Positions 7,803-16,936 of a DNA stretch of 64,000 bases are shown here, piece after piece. The notes beneath the pieces are model-generated. The model ran no database searches and was not told the origin of the DNA. It saw nothing but the letters and a program-made list of their open reading frames with translations. The translations under genes and the position numbers were made by a program. This DNA comes from Kribbella flavida DSM 17836 (GTDB lineage Bacteria > Actinomycetota > Actinomycetes > Propionibacteriales > Kribbellaceae), in assembly GCF_000024345.1 (NCBI RefSeq), contig NC_013729.1:4960001-5024000 (forward strand), read 5' to 3'. How positions within the stretch are numbered: the first letter of the stretch is position 1; each line of letters starts with the position of its first letter.

Positions 7803-8252
7803 ATGCAAGAAACACTCGGAGCGGCGAGCAGCCTGGTCCGGCTCACCTTCCTCGTGCAGAGCCTGTACGCCGAGGTTGGGCGCGGCTGTGACCTCACCCA
7901 GGCCCAGGCGCAGATGCTGTGCTCACTGGCGGGTCGTTCCGTCGGAATGGCGGAGCTGTCGGCAACGCTCGGCGTCGAGCGGTCCAGCCTGACCGGGCTG
8001 GTGGATCGCGCCGAGCACCGCGGCCTCGTCGTACGGCACCAGGACGCCAAGGACCGGCGCGCGGTGAAGGTGTCGCTCACCGAGGACGGCAACGAGGCGC
8101 TGCAGCGGTTCCACCGGGAGCTGACCGACAGGCTGGAGCTCATGCTGGCGGAGTTGCCTGACGGCGAGCGGGAGCAGTTCACCGGCACCTTGCGACGCAT
8201 AGTGGCCGATGCCCCCGCGGTGTTCGCGGACGAGCCGCAGCCAAAGGCGTAG
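7803..8252 (+). CDS. MarR-family transcriptional regulator
   Basis: A 149-residue protein with the winged-helix MarR core: DLTQAQAQMLCSLAG, the recognition region GMAELSATLGVERSSLTGLVD, and the wing HQDAKDRRAVKVSLTEDG with the conserved D-R-R. MarR proteins act as dimers on palindromic operators, usually repressing, and release DNA on binding phenolic or other ligands or on oxidation. I choose ATG 7803 because GGGGAG at about 7788-7793 is a good ribosome site; the frame is open upstream to GTG 7722, but that would place the second operator inside the gene. It faces the flavin-oxidoreductase/hemerythrin gene, the probable target. Confidence 0.9.
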   Translation: MQETLGAASSLVRLTFLVQSLYAEVGRGCDLTQAQAQMLCSLAGRSVGMAELSATLGVERSSLTGLVDRAEHRGLVVRHQDAKDRRAVKVSLTEDGNEALQRFHRELTDRLELMLAELPDGEREQFTGTLRRIVADAPAVFADEPQPKA

Positions 8253-8269
8253 CAGCGAGCACCCCCGCC

Positions 8270-11200
8270 CTAGGCCCCGGGCACCAGCGCAAAGGCTTCC
8301 TCCAGCGACAGCGACCGCCCGGCCGCGAACTCCGCGTCGTACCGCTCCCCCAGCAACGCCCGCGCGGCCTCGGCGATCCGCTGCGGGTCAGCGGTCTCCG
8401 CCGGCGTGGCCGGTAGCCCCTCGGCCTCCTGCACCGCGGCAGCCGCTCCCAGCAGGCGCGCTGCGACCGCCGGCGCATCGGAGACCAGCGTGCCGGCGAT
8501 GCCTTCCAGCGACCAGGCCATCGATCTGCGTGATCCCTGCTCCAAGCCGAGGCCGTACGACTCCACGTGCAACGCGCGCGCAGCGAGGGCCTCCCCCTGC
8601 AGCGACAGCAGGAAGCCCAGCTCGTCCAGCACCATCGGCAGGTAGAGCACCGAGTCGTCCTGCCGACGGGCCTCATCAACCAGCGTCTGCAGGCGCTTCT
8701 CCGCGACATCCAGGTCACCACTTCGCCGAGCCGCGAAGCCGAGCACCAGCGCGCCGAGCGACTCCAGCGGCCGGTGCCCCTGTTCCAGCGCCAACTGGAA
8801 CGCCTGCTCCCCGTACGCCGTCGCCTGCGCGTAGTCGCCTTCCCGAATGGCGGTCCAGCCGAGCCAGCCGTACTCGGCCGCGACGTCCGGCCACAGCCCG
8901 AGCTCCTCCGCCATCCGCAGCGCCTCGGTGTGCAGCTTCACCGCGCCCCGGAAGTCGCCGACCAGCTCGGCGTGCGCACCGAGCCAGCCGAGCGCCTGCA
9001 GCTGTCCCCACCGATCCCCGAGCGCGCGGAACAGTCGAGCACTCTCGCCGGCGTCCCGCTGCAACGCGTCCAGGTCGGTCCGGACATGCGCGTGCTTCGC
9101 CCGCGCGGCCAGCGCCGCAGCGATCCCCCACCGATCTCCGGACTGCTCGAACGACGTCAAGCACTGCTCCAGCATCCCCAGCGCGTGCGACAGATCGCCG
9201 GAATCGCTGCAGTGCAAGGCCATCCACAGCACCGACCGCGGCCCGACCTCAGACAGGCACCGGTCGCGCAAAAGAGAAGCCTCCGCATCTCCGTGCAGGT
9301 ACATGTACCCCGCCAGCCAGGCCGCCACCTCAGGCGTCTCCGGCACCGCCTCCAACGACCGCCGAGCCTCAGCGAACCGCCCCCGCAGGAACCAGTACCA
9401 GCCAAGCGCCGTGACCAACCGCTGAGCCAGTACGTCGTCCCCCGCGGCGACGGCTCCGTCCAGCGCGCTCCGTAGATTGCCGGACTCCTCGTCGAGCCGC
9501 TGTAACCAGACGGCCTGCTCGGCGCCGTACAGGTGCTTCGACGCCAGCTCGGCCAGCTCGGTGTAGTACTGGCGATGCCGCTCGCGCACAGCCTCGTACT
9601 CGCCGGCCCGGTGCAGCTTCTCGACGCAGTACGCCGCCACGGACTCCAGCAGCCGGTAACGCATCCCGTCGACGCCTCGCACCGGGACCACCAGCGAGCG
9701 ATCGACCAAGCGGACAAGGACATCCAGGACGTCGTCGTCCACCGCGCACACCGCTTCCGCAGCCTCCGCAGTACACCCGTCAGCGTGCACGGCGAGCCGG
9801 CGAAGCACCACCTGCTCCTCGGGGCTCAGCAGCTCCCACGACCAGTCGATCATCGCCATCAACGTCTGCTGCCGTGGCGCCGCACCCCGATGGCCGGTGG
9901 CAAGCAGCCGGAACCGATCGTCCAGCCGCGCGACAAGTCCCTGCACGCCCAGCGCCCGCACCCGAGTCGCGGCCAGCTCCAGCGCGAGCGGGATCCCATC
10001 GAGCCGGCGGCAGAGCACCGACACCGCAGGAGCCGTCTCCTCGTCCAGTTCGAAGGCACGATCCGCAGCAGATGCCCTTGCCACGAACAGCTGCACAGCA
10101 CTTGAGTCCTGCAACTGCTCGACCGTGTCCTGGGGCCCTGGCACGCCCAGCGTCGGCACGTTCCACACGGCTTCACCCGTCAGCCCCAGTGGCTCGCGGC
10201 TCGTCGCCAGCACCCGTAGCGTCGGCGCCGCCGCCAGCAAGCACTCGGTCAACGCGGCCGCCTCGGTGATGACGTGCTCGCAGTTGTCCAGCACCAGCAA
10301 CCGCTCGCCCAGCACGGACGCGAGGTGGTCCACGACCCCCTCCTCCGCGCCGGCCGCCTCCCGCAGGTCCAGCGCGACCTGAAGGGCGTCGGTCAGAGAA
10401 CCGGTCACATCCAGCGCGTCGGGCGCCACACCGGCTAGCTCGACCAGGATGACTCCGTCCCTGAAGCGCTCGGCGACCTGAGCCGCCGCTGCAACGGCCA
10501 GCCGGGTCTTCCCGACGCCGCCAGGACCGGTCAGCGTCAGTAGGCGGCCCTCGGCCAGCCGCTGCCCGATCTCGGCCAGCGCATCCGAGCGACCAATCAG
10601 CTCTGTCAGCTGAGCAGGCAGATTGCTTCGCCGTTGAGGCAGCTGCGGCAGCTCCTGGTTCAGCACCGACTGCTGGAGGGCCGCGAGCTCAGGACTCGGG
10701 TCCAGACCCAGTTCGTCCGCCAGCAGCACGCGGAGCTGTTCGTAGCTGTCCAGCGCCTCGCTCTGCCGGCCGGCGCGGTACAGCGCCTTGATGTGCGCCG
10801 CTCTGAGCCGCTCGCGCAGCGGATGCCGGGCGACCAGGTCCGCGATCGCGCTGATGTCGTCGCAGTGGGTCTCGTAGTACTGCTCCTGCGCGCTCAGCCG
10901 CTGCTCGTTCAGCCGGGCGACCGTCGCTTCCGCGAAGGGCTCGTCCGCGAAGTCCGCGTACGCCGGACCGCGCCACAGTGCCAGCGCCTCCGCCAGCAGG
11001 CCCTGCTCCAGCAACGTGGCGAACTGCAGTGCGTCGTACGTCGCGCTGTCCACCTTCAGCGAGTACCCGGCGGGGCCGGACGTCACCAGGGCCCGGCTGC
11101 CCGGCTCAGCGTCCTCGAACGCGCGCCGGAGCTGGGACACCTTGGCTGACAGCGTGCCGGCGGGGTTGCCGGGCAGGTCCTCGCCCCAGAGGTCGTCGAT

Positions 11201-11338
11201 CAGCCGGTCTGCCGGCACCGGGCGGCCCTCGTGCACCAGCAGATCCGCCAGCAGGGCACGCACCTTCAGGCCTGGCACTGTGACAGCCTCACCGCTGTCC
11301 GTCCACGCCGTCACCGGTCCGAGCACCCCGAATCGCAT
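8270..11338 (-). CDS. AfsR/SARP-family regulator (winged helix-BTAD-NB-ARC-TPR)
   Basis: A 1022-residue regulator. Residues 1-95 form an OmpR-type winged helix (MRFGVLGPVTAW, then GTLSAKVSQLRRAF as recognition region); about 96-235 is the bacterial transcriptional activation domain (BTAD); residue about 250 onward is an NB-ARC/STAND ATPase with Walker A TGPGGVGKT (residues 270-278) and LLVLDNCEH as Walker B; the C-terminal half is helical TPR-like repeats. Such proteins switch on secondary-metabolism or stress genes after ATP and ligand-dependent oligomerisation. The start ATG faces the FMN reductase gene about 125 bases away, a candidate target. No biosynthetic cluster is adjacent, so the regulon is unknown. 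Confidence 0.92.
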   Translation of the reverse strand: MRFGVLGPVTAWTDSGEAVTVPGLKVRALLADLLVHEGRPVPADRLIDDLWGEDLPGNPAGTLSAKVSQLRRAFEDAEPGSRALVTSGPAGYSLKVDSATYDALQFATLLEQGLLAEALALWRGPAYADFADEPFAEATVARLNEQRLSAQEQYYETHCDDISAIADLVARHPLRERLRAAHIKALYRAGRQSEALDSYEQLRVLLADELGLDPSPELAALQQSVLNQELPQLPQRRSNLPAQLTELIGRSDALAEIGQRLAEGRLLTLTGPGGVGKTRLAVAAAAQVAERFRDGVILVELAGVAPDALDVTGSLTDALQVALDLREAAGAEEGVVDHLASVLGERLLVLDNCEHVITEAAALTECLLAAAPTLRVLATSREPLGLTGEAVWNVPTLGVPGPQDTVEQLQDSSAVQLFVARASAADRAFELDEETAPAVSVLCRRLDGIPLALELAATRVRALGVQGLVARLDDRFRLLATGHRGAAPRQQTLMAMIDWSWELLSPEEQVVLRRLAVHADGCTAEAAEAVCAVDDDVLDVLVRLVDRSLVVPVRGVDGMRYRLLESVAAYCVEKLHRAGEYEAVRERHRQYYTELAELASKHLYGAEQAVWLQRLDEESGNLRSALDGAVAAGDDVLAQRLVTALGWYWFLRGRFAEARRSLEAVPETPEVAAWLAGYMYLHGDAEASLLRDRCLSEVGPRSVLWMALHCSDSGDLSHALGMLEQCLTSFEQSGDRWGIAAALAARAKHAHVRTDLDALQRDAGESARLFRALGDRWGQLQALGWLGAHAELVGDFRGAVKLHTEALRMAEELGLWPDVAAEYGWLGWTAIREGDYAQATAYGEQAFQLALEQGHRPLESLGALVLGFAARRSGDLDVAEKRLQTLVDEARRQDDSVLYLPMVLDELGFLLSLQGEALAARALHVESYGLGLEQGSRRSMAWSLEGIAGTLVSDAPAVAARLLGAAAAVQEAEGLPATPAETADPQRIAEAARALLGERYDAEFAAGRSLSLEEAFALVPGA

Positions 11339-11464
11339 GGCGGCACCCTATCTTTTCGGCCGAACCGCCGACCGGCCGGAAGGACCGGAAAGAATCCGTA
11401 AACCCTCTCCGGCAGAGTCCTCTTCAACAGCACGACCCGAGCTGCAACCGGAGCGGAGGTGGAG

Positions 11465-12046
11465 ATGGAGATGGAACTGAACGTCGCAGTGATCGTCGGG
11501 AGCACCCGGAGCGGGCGTTTCGGACCCACGGTCGCCGGCTGGTTCGCCGGGCACGCCGCCAAGCGGCCCGAACTGACCATCGACCTGATCGACCTGGCCG
11601 CTGCGAACCTGCCACCCACACTGACCGACTGCGACGAGCCGACGCCCGCCGAGGTCGCCGTACTGGCTCCCAGGCTGGCTGCCGCGGACGCGTTCGTGGT
11701 GGTGACGCCCGAGTACAACAGCAGCTTCCCGGCACCGCTGAAGACCGCACTGGACTGGTACTACGAGGAGTGGCACGCCAAGCCGGTCGCCATCGTCAGC
11801 TACGGCCGGGAGAGCGGCGGACTGCACGCCGCCAGCCAGCTGCGGCAGATCTTCAGCGAGCTGCACGCCGTGGCCATCCGCAACACGGTCTCCCTGCCTT
11901 CCTACTGGGAGCAGTTCGCCGCCGACGGGAGCTGGCCCCGGCCGGGCTCCGGTTACGAGACCGCGGTGAAGACTACGCTCGACCAGCTCATCTGGTGGGC
12001 CGGTGCACTCCGCACCGCCCGCCTGCACTCCCCCTACCGAGCCTGA
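11465..12046 (+). CDS. NADPH-dependent FMN reductase family protein
   Basis: A 193-residue flavodoxin-fold protein. VAVIVGSTRSGRFGPTVA is the FMN-phosphate-binding GSxR loop, and TPEYNSSFPAPLKTALDW is the PEYN motif of the NAD(P)H:FMN/quinone/azo reductase family. It should transfer electrons from NAD(P)H via FMN to a quinone, azo compound or chromate-like acceptor in the cytoplasm. Ribosome site GGAGG lies at 11455-11459; ATG 11465 or ATG 11471 are both usable, and GTG 11459 would overlap the ribosome site. The next gene follows 23 bases after the stop, so the two are probably co-transcribed. The pair faces the AfsR-type regulator. Confidence 0.88.
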   Translation: MEMELNVAVIVGSTRSGRFGPTVAGWFAGHAAKRPELTIDLIDLAAANLPPTLTDCDEPTPAEVAVLAPRLAAADAFVVVTPEYNSSFPAPLKTALDWYYEEWHAKPVAIVSYGRESGGLHAASQLRQIFSELHAVAIRNTVSLPSYWEQFAADGSWPRPGSGYETAVKTTLDQLIWWAGALRTARLHSPYRA

Positions 12047-12069
12047 CCCGCCCCGAAAGGACCAGCAGC

Positions 12070-12609
12070 ATGCGCAAGATCATCGAGAGCACCTTCCTCA
12101 CCCTCAACGGCAGCATCTCCGACCCGCAGGACTGGAGCGCGCCGTACTGGGACGACGACCACACGAACTACAGCATGAAGCTGATGGAGGGCACCGACGC
12201 CCTGCTGCTCGGCCGGGAAACCTACGAGGGCTTCGCGGAGGCCTGGTCCGGCCGCAGCGGCGACCCGTACACCGACAACTTCAACGCGATGCCGAAGTAC
12301 GTCGCCTCCCGCACGCTGACCGAGACCACCTGGAACGCGAAGCTGCTCGGCGACGACGTCGTCGCGGCGGTGCGGAAGCTCAAGGAGGAGGACGGCGGCA
12401 ACCTGCTGAAGTTCGGCACCGGCTCGTTCTCCCAGACCCTGCTCGAGCACAAGCTGGTCGACGAGTACCACTTCTGGATCTTCCCGGTGGTGGCCCCGGG
12501 CGACCGGATGTTCGGCGGCCTCGATCTGGCCGTGACCCACCTGGACCTGGTCGACACGACGACCTTCCAGTCCGGCATCGTCGTGCACAAGCTCGCTCCG
12601 AAGGCGTGA
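12070..12609 (+). CDS. Dihydrofolate reductase-family protein (RibD C-terminal type)
   Basis: A 179-residue protein starting MRKIIESTFLTLNGSISDP, the N-terminal strand and loop of the RibD_C/DHFR-like fold common in actinobacteria. TDALLLGRETYEGFAEAW is the characteristic G-R-x-T-Y segment, and LLKFGTGSFSQTLLEHKLVDEYHFWIFPV is the cofactor-binding glycine loop plus core strand (given here in pieces by its key GTGS and DEYHFWI). It is probably an NADPH-dependent reductase; the true substrate of these stand-alone members is mostly unknown. It lies 23 bases behind the FMN reductase, likely in one transcript. Confidence 0.87.
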   Translation: MRKIIESTFLTLNGSISDPQDWSAPYWDDDHTNYSMKLMEGTDALLLGRETYEGFAEAWSGRSGDPYTDNFNAMPKYVASRTLTETTWNAKLLGDDVVAAVRKLKEEDGGNLLKFGTGSFSQTLLEHKLVDEYHFWIFPVVAPGDRMFGGLDLAVTHLDLVDTTTFQSGIVVHKLAPKA

Positions 12610-12706
12610 GCCGCGGCCCCGCCGGGAGCGCAGTGCCGAAATCTGTTCCAGGGCCGGCCAACGTTTCCCGGGCGGCACGCATCTCATCTCTGTGGAGGCG
12701 AGACGC

Positions 12707-13429
12707 ATGCTGTCCTGGGAAGAGGCTCAGTCGTTCAACCGGCTGGCCGAGCTCTACGACCGGTTGGGTGAGCTGACCGACGACCGGGTCGCCGCCTGGC
12801 TGCCGTCGGTGCTGCCCGTCGGCGTACCGGCGGCCCGCGGTCCGGATGCGCCGGCCGATTCCCGGGCGACCGGCAAAGCCCTCGACCTCGGCTGCGGCGC
12901 CGGCCGGCACGCGGTGGTCCTGGCCGAGTACTTCGAGCACGTCGACGCGGTCGACCTGTCCGGCGCCATGATCCGGCTGGCCCGTCGCAAACGGGCCCGA
13001 GGCAACATCAGCTACCTCGAGTCCGACCTGCGCGACCTCGACGGCCAGTACGCCTTCGTGCTCAGCTCGGCCACCCTGCACCACGTCCCCGACCTGCCCG
13101 ACGCCCTGCGGCAGATCCGCGGACTGATCGCCCCCGGCGGCCGAGCCGCACTGGTCGACACCGTTTCAGCCAGGCCGGCGAATCCCCGCTGGTGGCTGTA
13201 CGGCGGTGAGATCCGCAAGTTCCTGCGCAACCTCGTCCGCCGTGGCCCTGCCGAGGCGTGGGAGATCTTCCGGCTGTCCACCGGCCGCTGGCTCGACCAC
13301 CGGGTCAGCGACCGCTACCTGAGCCGCGAGCAGTTCGAGCGCGTCTACGCCGAAGCCTTTCCCGGCGCGACCTTCACCCGGGTCGGCAGCGCCCACGCGA
13401 TGATCTGGGACCACCCGCAGAGCCGCTGA
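12707..13429 (+). CDS. Class I SAM-dependent methyltransferase
   Basis: A 240-residue protein. ALDLGCGAGRHAVVLAE is motif I of Rossmann-fold methyltransferases, HVDAVDLSGAMI carries the acidic residue that binds the SAM ribose, and SSATLHHVPDLPDALRQI with LIAPGGRAALVD are the later motifs of the methyltransferase-11/25 type. The acceptor is unknown. ATG 12707 is preferred over GTG 12692 because GGAGG at 12694-12698 sits eight bases ahead. Its stop codon directly abuts the stop of the convergent gntR gene, the two forming the palindrome TGATCA. Confidence 0.88.
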   Translation: MLSWEEAQSFNRLAELYDRLGELTDDRVAAWLPSVLPVGVPAARGPDAPADSRATGKALDLGCGAGRHAVVLAEYFEHVDAVDLSGAMIRLARRKRARGNISYLESDLRDLDGQYAFVLSSATLHHVPDLPDALRQIRGLIAPGGRAALVDTVSARPANPRWWLYGGEIRKFLRNLVRRGPAEAWEIFRLSTGRWLDHRVSDRYLSREQFERVYAEAFPGATFTRVGSAHAMIWDHPQSR

Positions 13430-14095
13430 TCAGGCCTTCTGCAAGGAGCTGAGCAGGCGCCCCTGAGCCTGCTCCAGGTGGTACGCGAGGTGCTCGGCCG
13501 CCGCCGCCGGGTCGGCGGCCTCGATCGCGGAGAGGATCGCGGCGTGCTCCTCGGCCACGTTCGACGGCTTGGCGGTCCGGTGGGCCTGGTACTGGCCCAT
13601 GGTCAGGTGCACCTCGCCGATGATCAGCTCGTGCATCCGCGCCAGCCGGCGGCTGCCGACGCCGGCGACCAGCGCGGTGTGGAAGGCGATGTCGGCCTCG
13701 ACCTGGTTCTCGAACAGCCGGTCGCGGGCGGCGTACTCGATCGCGACCTGGGCCTTCGCGGCCGCGGCCGGGACCTGGCCGGTGCCGGCCAGGGCGGACA
13801 CCGCGGCCTTCTCGATCGTCACCCGGCTGAAGAACAGGTCGCGGATCTCGGCCTCGTCGAGCGTCGGCACCACCGCGGTCTTGTGCGCGGTACGCCGCAG
13901 CAGGCCGAGCGCGACCAACCGCTCCAGCACCGCCTTCGCGGTCGGCCGGGCCACGTTGTACTCCGTGGCGAGCCGGACCTCGGTGAGCTTCTCGCCCTGC
14001 GGGATGTCGCCGTTGACGATGCGCTTGCGCACCGACTCGTACAGCGCCTCGGTCAGCGAGGACGGCCCGAGCTCCAGACTCGTTTCGGTACCCAC
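13430..14095 (-). CDS. GntR-family regulator, FadR (FCD) subfamily
   Basis: A 221-residue regulator: winged helix near the N-terminus (LTEALYESVRKRIVNGDI, then LTEVRLATEYNVARPTAKAVLERL), followed by an all-helical FCD ligand domain with metal-ligand-type residues (RDLFFSRVTIEKAAV, ADIAFHTALVAG, EHAAILSAIEAAD and AEHLAYHLEQAQ). The start is GTG 14095, with AGGAGG a few bases upstream; the frame runs further up to 14257 without support. It lies just behind the catabolic operon on the same strand. FadR-type operators are t-GT-n3-AC-a inverted repeats, and such sites occur at both catabolic promoters, making this the likely local regulator, responding to a pathway intermediate. Confidence 0.88.
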   Translation of the reverse strand: MGTETSLELGPSSLTEALYESVRKRIVNGDIPQGEKLTEVRLATEYNVARPTAKAVLERLVALGLLRRTAHKTAVVPTLDEAEIRDLFFSRVTIEKAAVSALAGTGQVPAAAAKAQVAIEYAARDRLFENQVEADIAFHTALVAGVGSRRLARMHELIIGEVHLTMGQYQAHRTAKPSNVAEEHAAILSAIEAADPAAAAEHLAYHLEQAQGRLLSSLQKA

Positions 14096-14134
14096 CGGCG
14101 CACCCCTCCTGTGTCGAATGGTCAGGCAAGTGTA

Positions 14135-14146
14135 CTGGTCAACCAG
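14135..14146. promoter_or_regulatory. Inverted repeat upstream of gntR
   Basis: CTGGT-CA-ACCAG is a perfect 5+2+5 inverted repeat 40-51 bases ahead of the GTG start of the GntR gene. It may be an autoregulatory site, but its half-site differs from the TTGT-N3-ACAA sites at the catabolic promoters. Confidence 0.3.
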
Positions 14147-14168
14147 CTCACCGGAAGGGCTCGCGAGC

Positions 14169-15095
14169 TCAGTAGCCCGCCGACTTGTCGACCACGTTGA
14201 GCAGTTCCTGTCCTGATCGGAAGCGTCGCAGGTTCTGCCCGACGATCTGCTCGCCACGCCGCGCGGTGGCGGTGCTGGTCGCGCCGTTGTGCGGGGTGAC
14301 GATCACGTTCGGCAGGTCCCAGAACGGGCTGTTCGGCGGCAGCGGTTCGACGCCGTGCGCGTCCAGCCCGGCACCCGCGATCTGCCCGTCCCGCAAGGCC
14401 GCCAGCAACGCGCCGTCGTCCGCGATGCCGCCGCGGGAGATGCAGACGAAGTACGCCGTCGGCTTCATCCGCGCGAACGCGTCCCGGCCGAACCGCCCGC
14501 TCGTCGCGGGCGTGCTCGGCGCCGTCACCACGACGAAGTCCGACTCGGCGAGCAACGCGTCGAGCCCGTCCTCGCCGTACACCTGGTCGACGTACGGCGA
14601 GGGCAGCTCCGGGCGACGCCGTACGCCGACGACGCGCAGGTGGAACGCCTGCGCCTTGCGGGCCAGGTCCATCCCGGCGTTGCCGAGACCGTAGATGCCG
14701 AGGGTCTGCCCGGCGAGCTCGCCGTGGGTGAAGCGGTCCCAGCGGTGCTCGGCCTGGGCCCGCATCCAGCGCGGTACGTCGCGGTTCAGCATCAGCAGGA
14801 GCAGCATCGCGTGCTCCGCCAGCGGAATCGCGCCGTTGCCGGCCGAGGAGGTGAGCACGACGTCCGAGGCCAGCATCTGCGGCGACAGGTCAGCGTCGAC
14901 CCCGGCCGCCGGGCTGTGCACCCACCGCAGCTTCGGCGCCCGGGTCAGCACCTCGGCCGGCACCCGACCGATCACCGCCTCCATGGACTCCACGACGCCG
15001 GGAGCCACCTCCTCCCACCCGTCGAGGAACACCAGCTCCTGCTCACCCGCCGCCTCCACGAGCGCCGGATTCTCCTTGCCGACCACAACGATCAT
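14169..15095 (-). CDS. D-2-hydroxyacid dehydrogenase family protein
   Basis: A 308-residue NAD(P)-dependent enzyme. TLGIYGLGNAGMDLARKA is the Rossmann GxGxxG; catalytic residues are visible as Arg in CISRGGIADD, Glu in HGVEPLPP and His in VTPHNGATS. Such enzymes reduce 2-keto acids or oxidise D-2-hydroxy acids; here a hydroxypyruvate or glyoxylate reductase role would suit the neighbouring hydroxypyruvate-isomerase-like and tartronate-semialdehyde-reductase-like genes. Its ATG (15095-15093) overlaps the stop of the upstream permease as TGATG, so it is translationally coupled to the ABC importer. The N-terminal catalytic half is shorter and more divergent than in classical members. Confidence 0.87.
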   Translation of the reverse strand: MIVVVGKENPALVEAAGEQELVFLDGWEEVAPGVVESMEAVIGRVPAEVLTRAPKLRWVHSPAAGVDADLSPQMLASDVVLTSSAGNGAIPLAEHAMLLLLMLNRDVPRWMRAQAEHRWDRFTHGELAGQTLGIYGLGNAGMDLARKAQAFHLRVVGVRRRPELPSPYVDQVYGEDGLDALLAESDFVVVTAPSTPATSGRFGRDAFARMKPTAYFVCISRGGIADDGALLAALRDGQIAGAGLDAHGVEPLPPNSPFWDLPNVIVTPHNGATSTATARRGEQIVGQNLRRFRSGQELLNVVDKSAGY

Positions 15096-15970
15096 CACTT
15101 GAGTCCCGTCGTCGCGATGCCGCGGATCAGGTACTTCTGGGCGAACGCGAAGAAGACCAGGATCGGCAGCAACGACAGCAACGACATCGCGAACAGCATG
15201 CCCACGCCGCTCTGGGTCTCGGAGTCGACCATCGAGTTCAGCGCCACCGGCACGGTGAACACCTGCGTCCTGGTCAGGTAGATCAGCGGCACGAAGAAGT
15301 CGTTCCAGGTCCAGATGAAGGTGAAGATCGTGGTGGTCACCAGGGCCGGACGCATCAGCGGCAGCACGACGTACCAGAAGGTCAGGAACGGCCCGGCGCC
15401 GTCGATCCAGGCGGCCCGGTCCAGCTCGCGCGGCAGGGTCCGGATGAACTGCACCATCAGGAACACGAAAAACGCGTCGGTGGCCAGGAACTTCGGGATC
15501 AGCAGCGGCCAGTAGGTGTTCACCAGGTCGAACTGCGAGAAGAAGATGTACTGCGGTATCACCAGCACGTGGAACGGCAGCATCACCGAGGCCAGCGTGA
15601 TCGCGAAGTACAGCTTGCGCATCCGGAACTGCAGCCGGGCCAGCGCGTACGCCGTCAGCGAGCAGCTGAACAGGTTCCCGGCGATCGAGCCGAGCGTGAC
15701 CAGCAGCGAGTTCAGGAAGAACACCGAGAACGGCCGGTTCAGCGCGTGCCAGCCGTCCTTGAAGTTGTCCAGGGTCAGGTCGTTCGGGATCAGGCCCGGG
15801 TCGGTCAGGATCTGGTCGGCCGGCTTGAACGCGCTGACCACCATCCACACCAGCGGGTAGACCATGAACGCGACGAACACCAGCAGCCCGGTGTGCTTGA
15901 GCGCGGACCGGATCCGGCGCTGCCGCACCGGCGGCGGGCTGCTGATCACAGCGGCGGTGGTAGTGGTCAT
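15095..15970 (-). CDS. Carbohydrate ABC transporter permease (MalG type)
   Basis: A 291-residue inner-membrane permease with six predicted helices. An N-terminal cytoplasmic tail is followed by the first helix (GLLVFVAFMVYPLVWMVVSAFK), and the coupling loop ELDRAAWIDGAGPFLTF-type EAA motif (key DRAAWIDGAG) contacts the ATPase. No ATP-binding gene lies in the locus, so the importer probably uses a shared ATPase of the MsiK type, common in actinobacteria. Both ends overlap neighbours by TGATG, indicating tight coupling with the upstream permease and the downstream dehydrogenase. Confidence 0.93.
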   Translation of the reverse strand: MTTTTAAVISSPPPVRQRRIRSALKHTGLLVFVAFMVYPLVWMVVSAFKPADQILTDPGLIPNDLTLDNFKDGWHALNRPFSVFFLNSLLVTLGSIAGNLFSCSLTAYALARLQFRMRKLYFAITLASVMLPFHVLVIPQYIFFSQFDLVNTYWPLLIPKFLATDAFFVFLMVQFIRTLPRELDRAAWIDGAGPFLTFWYVVLPLMRPALVTTTIFTFIWTWNDFFVPLIYLTRTQVFTVPVALNSMVDSETQSGVGMLFAMSLLSLLPILVFFAFAQKYLIRGIATTGLK

Positions 15971-16929
15971 CAGTTGTCTCCGTAGAAGACCCAGTACTTC
16001 GACACCAGGAAGTGCAGCGCGGTGATCGCGCCGATCGCCGCCATCAGCACCCAGGCCAGCGCCGAGGCGTAGCCCATGTCGAAGGCGACGAAGCCCTGCT
16101 GGTAGACGTACAGGGTGTAGAAGAGCGTCGAGTTCGCCGGTCCGCCGGTCCCGCCGCTGACGATGTGCGCCTGGGTGAAGGTCTGGAACGCGCCGATCGT
16201 CTGCAGGATGAGGTTGAAGAAGATGATCGGGGTCAGCAGCGGCACGGTGACGTGGGCGAACTGGCGTACGACGCCGGCGCCGTCGACCCGGGCCGCCTCG
16301 TAGAGCTCGTCCGGGATCTGCCGCAGCCCGGCCAGGAAGATCACCATCGGCGACCCGAACGTCCAGACGTTCAGCACGATGAGCGTCGCCAGCGCCGTGC
16401 TCGGGTTCTGCAGCCAGCTCTCGCCCTCGATGCCGATCAGCGCCAGGCCTTTGTTGATCAGGCCCGCGTCGCCGAAGATCTCCCGCCACAGGATCGCGAT
16501 CGCGACGCTCGTGCCGAGCAGCGACGGTAGGTAGAACGCGCTGCGGTAGAACGCCAAGCCGCTCAGGCCGCGGTCGAGGATCAGCGCCAGCAGCAGGGCG
16601 AACCCGAGCTGCAGCGGCACCGACACCAGGACGTAGACCAGCGTCACCTTGACCGACGCCCAGAACTGCTCGTCGTCCACCATCCGGCGGAAGTTCTCCA
16701 GCCCGCTCCACTCCGGCGGGTTGAGGATGTCGTAGTCGGTGAAGGCCAGGTACAGCGACGCGAACAGCGGTACCGCGGTGATCAGCAGGAAGCCGAGCAG
16801 CCACGGGATCAGGAAGACGTGCGCCGCGCGTCCCTGCCGGGTGAGGTGGAAGGCCGGCCGCTTGCCCGTCGCCGCCGGGGCGTCCGGCGGCGACGGGTGC
16901 TCGACCGGCCGTTCCGCTTGGGTCAGCAT
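15970..16929 (-). CDS. Carbohydrate ABC transporter permease (MalF type)
   Basis: A 319-residue permease. The Pro-rich cytoplasmic N-terminus is followed by hydrophobic helix FLIPWLLGFLLITAVPLF, periplasmic-loop segment DYDILNPPEWSGLENF, and the cytoplasmic EAA loop ELYEAARVDGAGVVRQF. It partners with the MalG-type permease downstream, to which it is joined by a TGATG stop/start overlap. The binding-protein gene ends seven bases upstream of its ATG. Confidence 0.93.
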   Translation of the reverse strand: MLTQAERPVEHPSPPDAPAATGKRPAFHLTRQGRAAHVFLIPWLLGFLLITAVPLFASLYLAFTDYDILNPPEWSGLENFRRMVDDEQFWASVKVTLVYVLVSVPLQLGFALLLALILDRGLSGLAFYRSAFYLPSLLGTSVAIAILWREIFGDAGLINKGLALIGIEGESWLQNPSTALATLIVLNVWTFGSPMVIFLAGLRQIPDELYEAARVDGAGVVRQFAHVTVPLLTPIIFFNLILQTIGAFQTFTQAHIVSGGTGGPANSTLFYTLYVYQQGFVAFDMGYASALAWVLMAAIGAITALHFLVSKYWVFYGDN

Positions 16930-16936
16930 CGGCGGA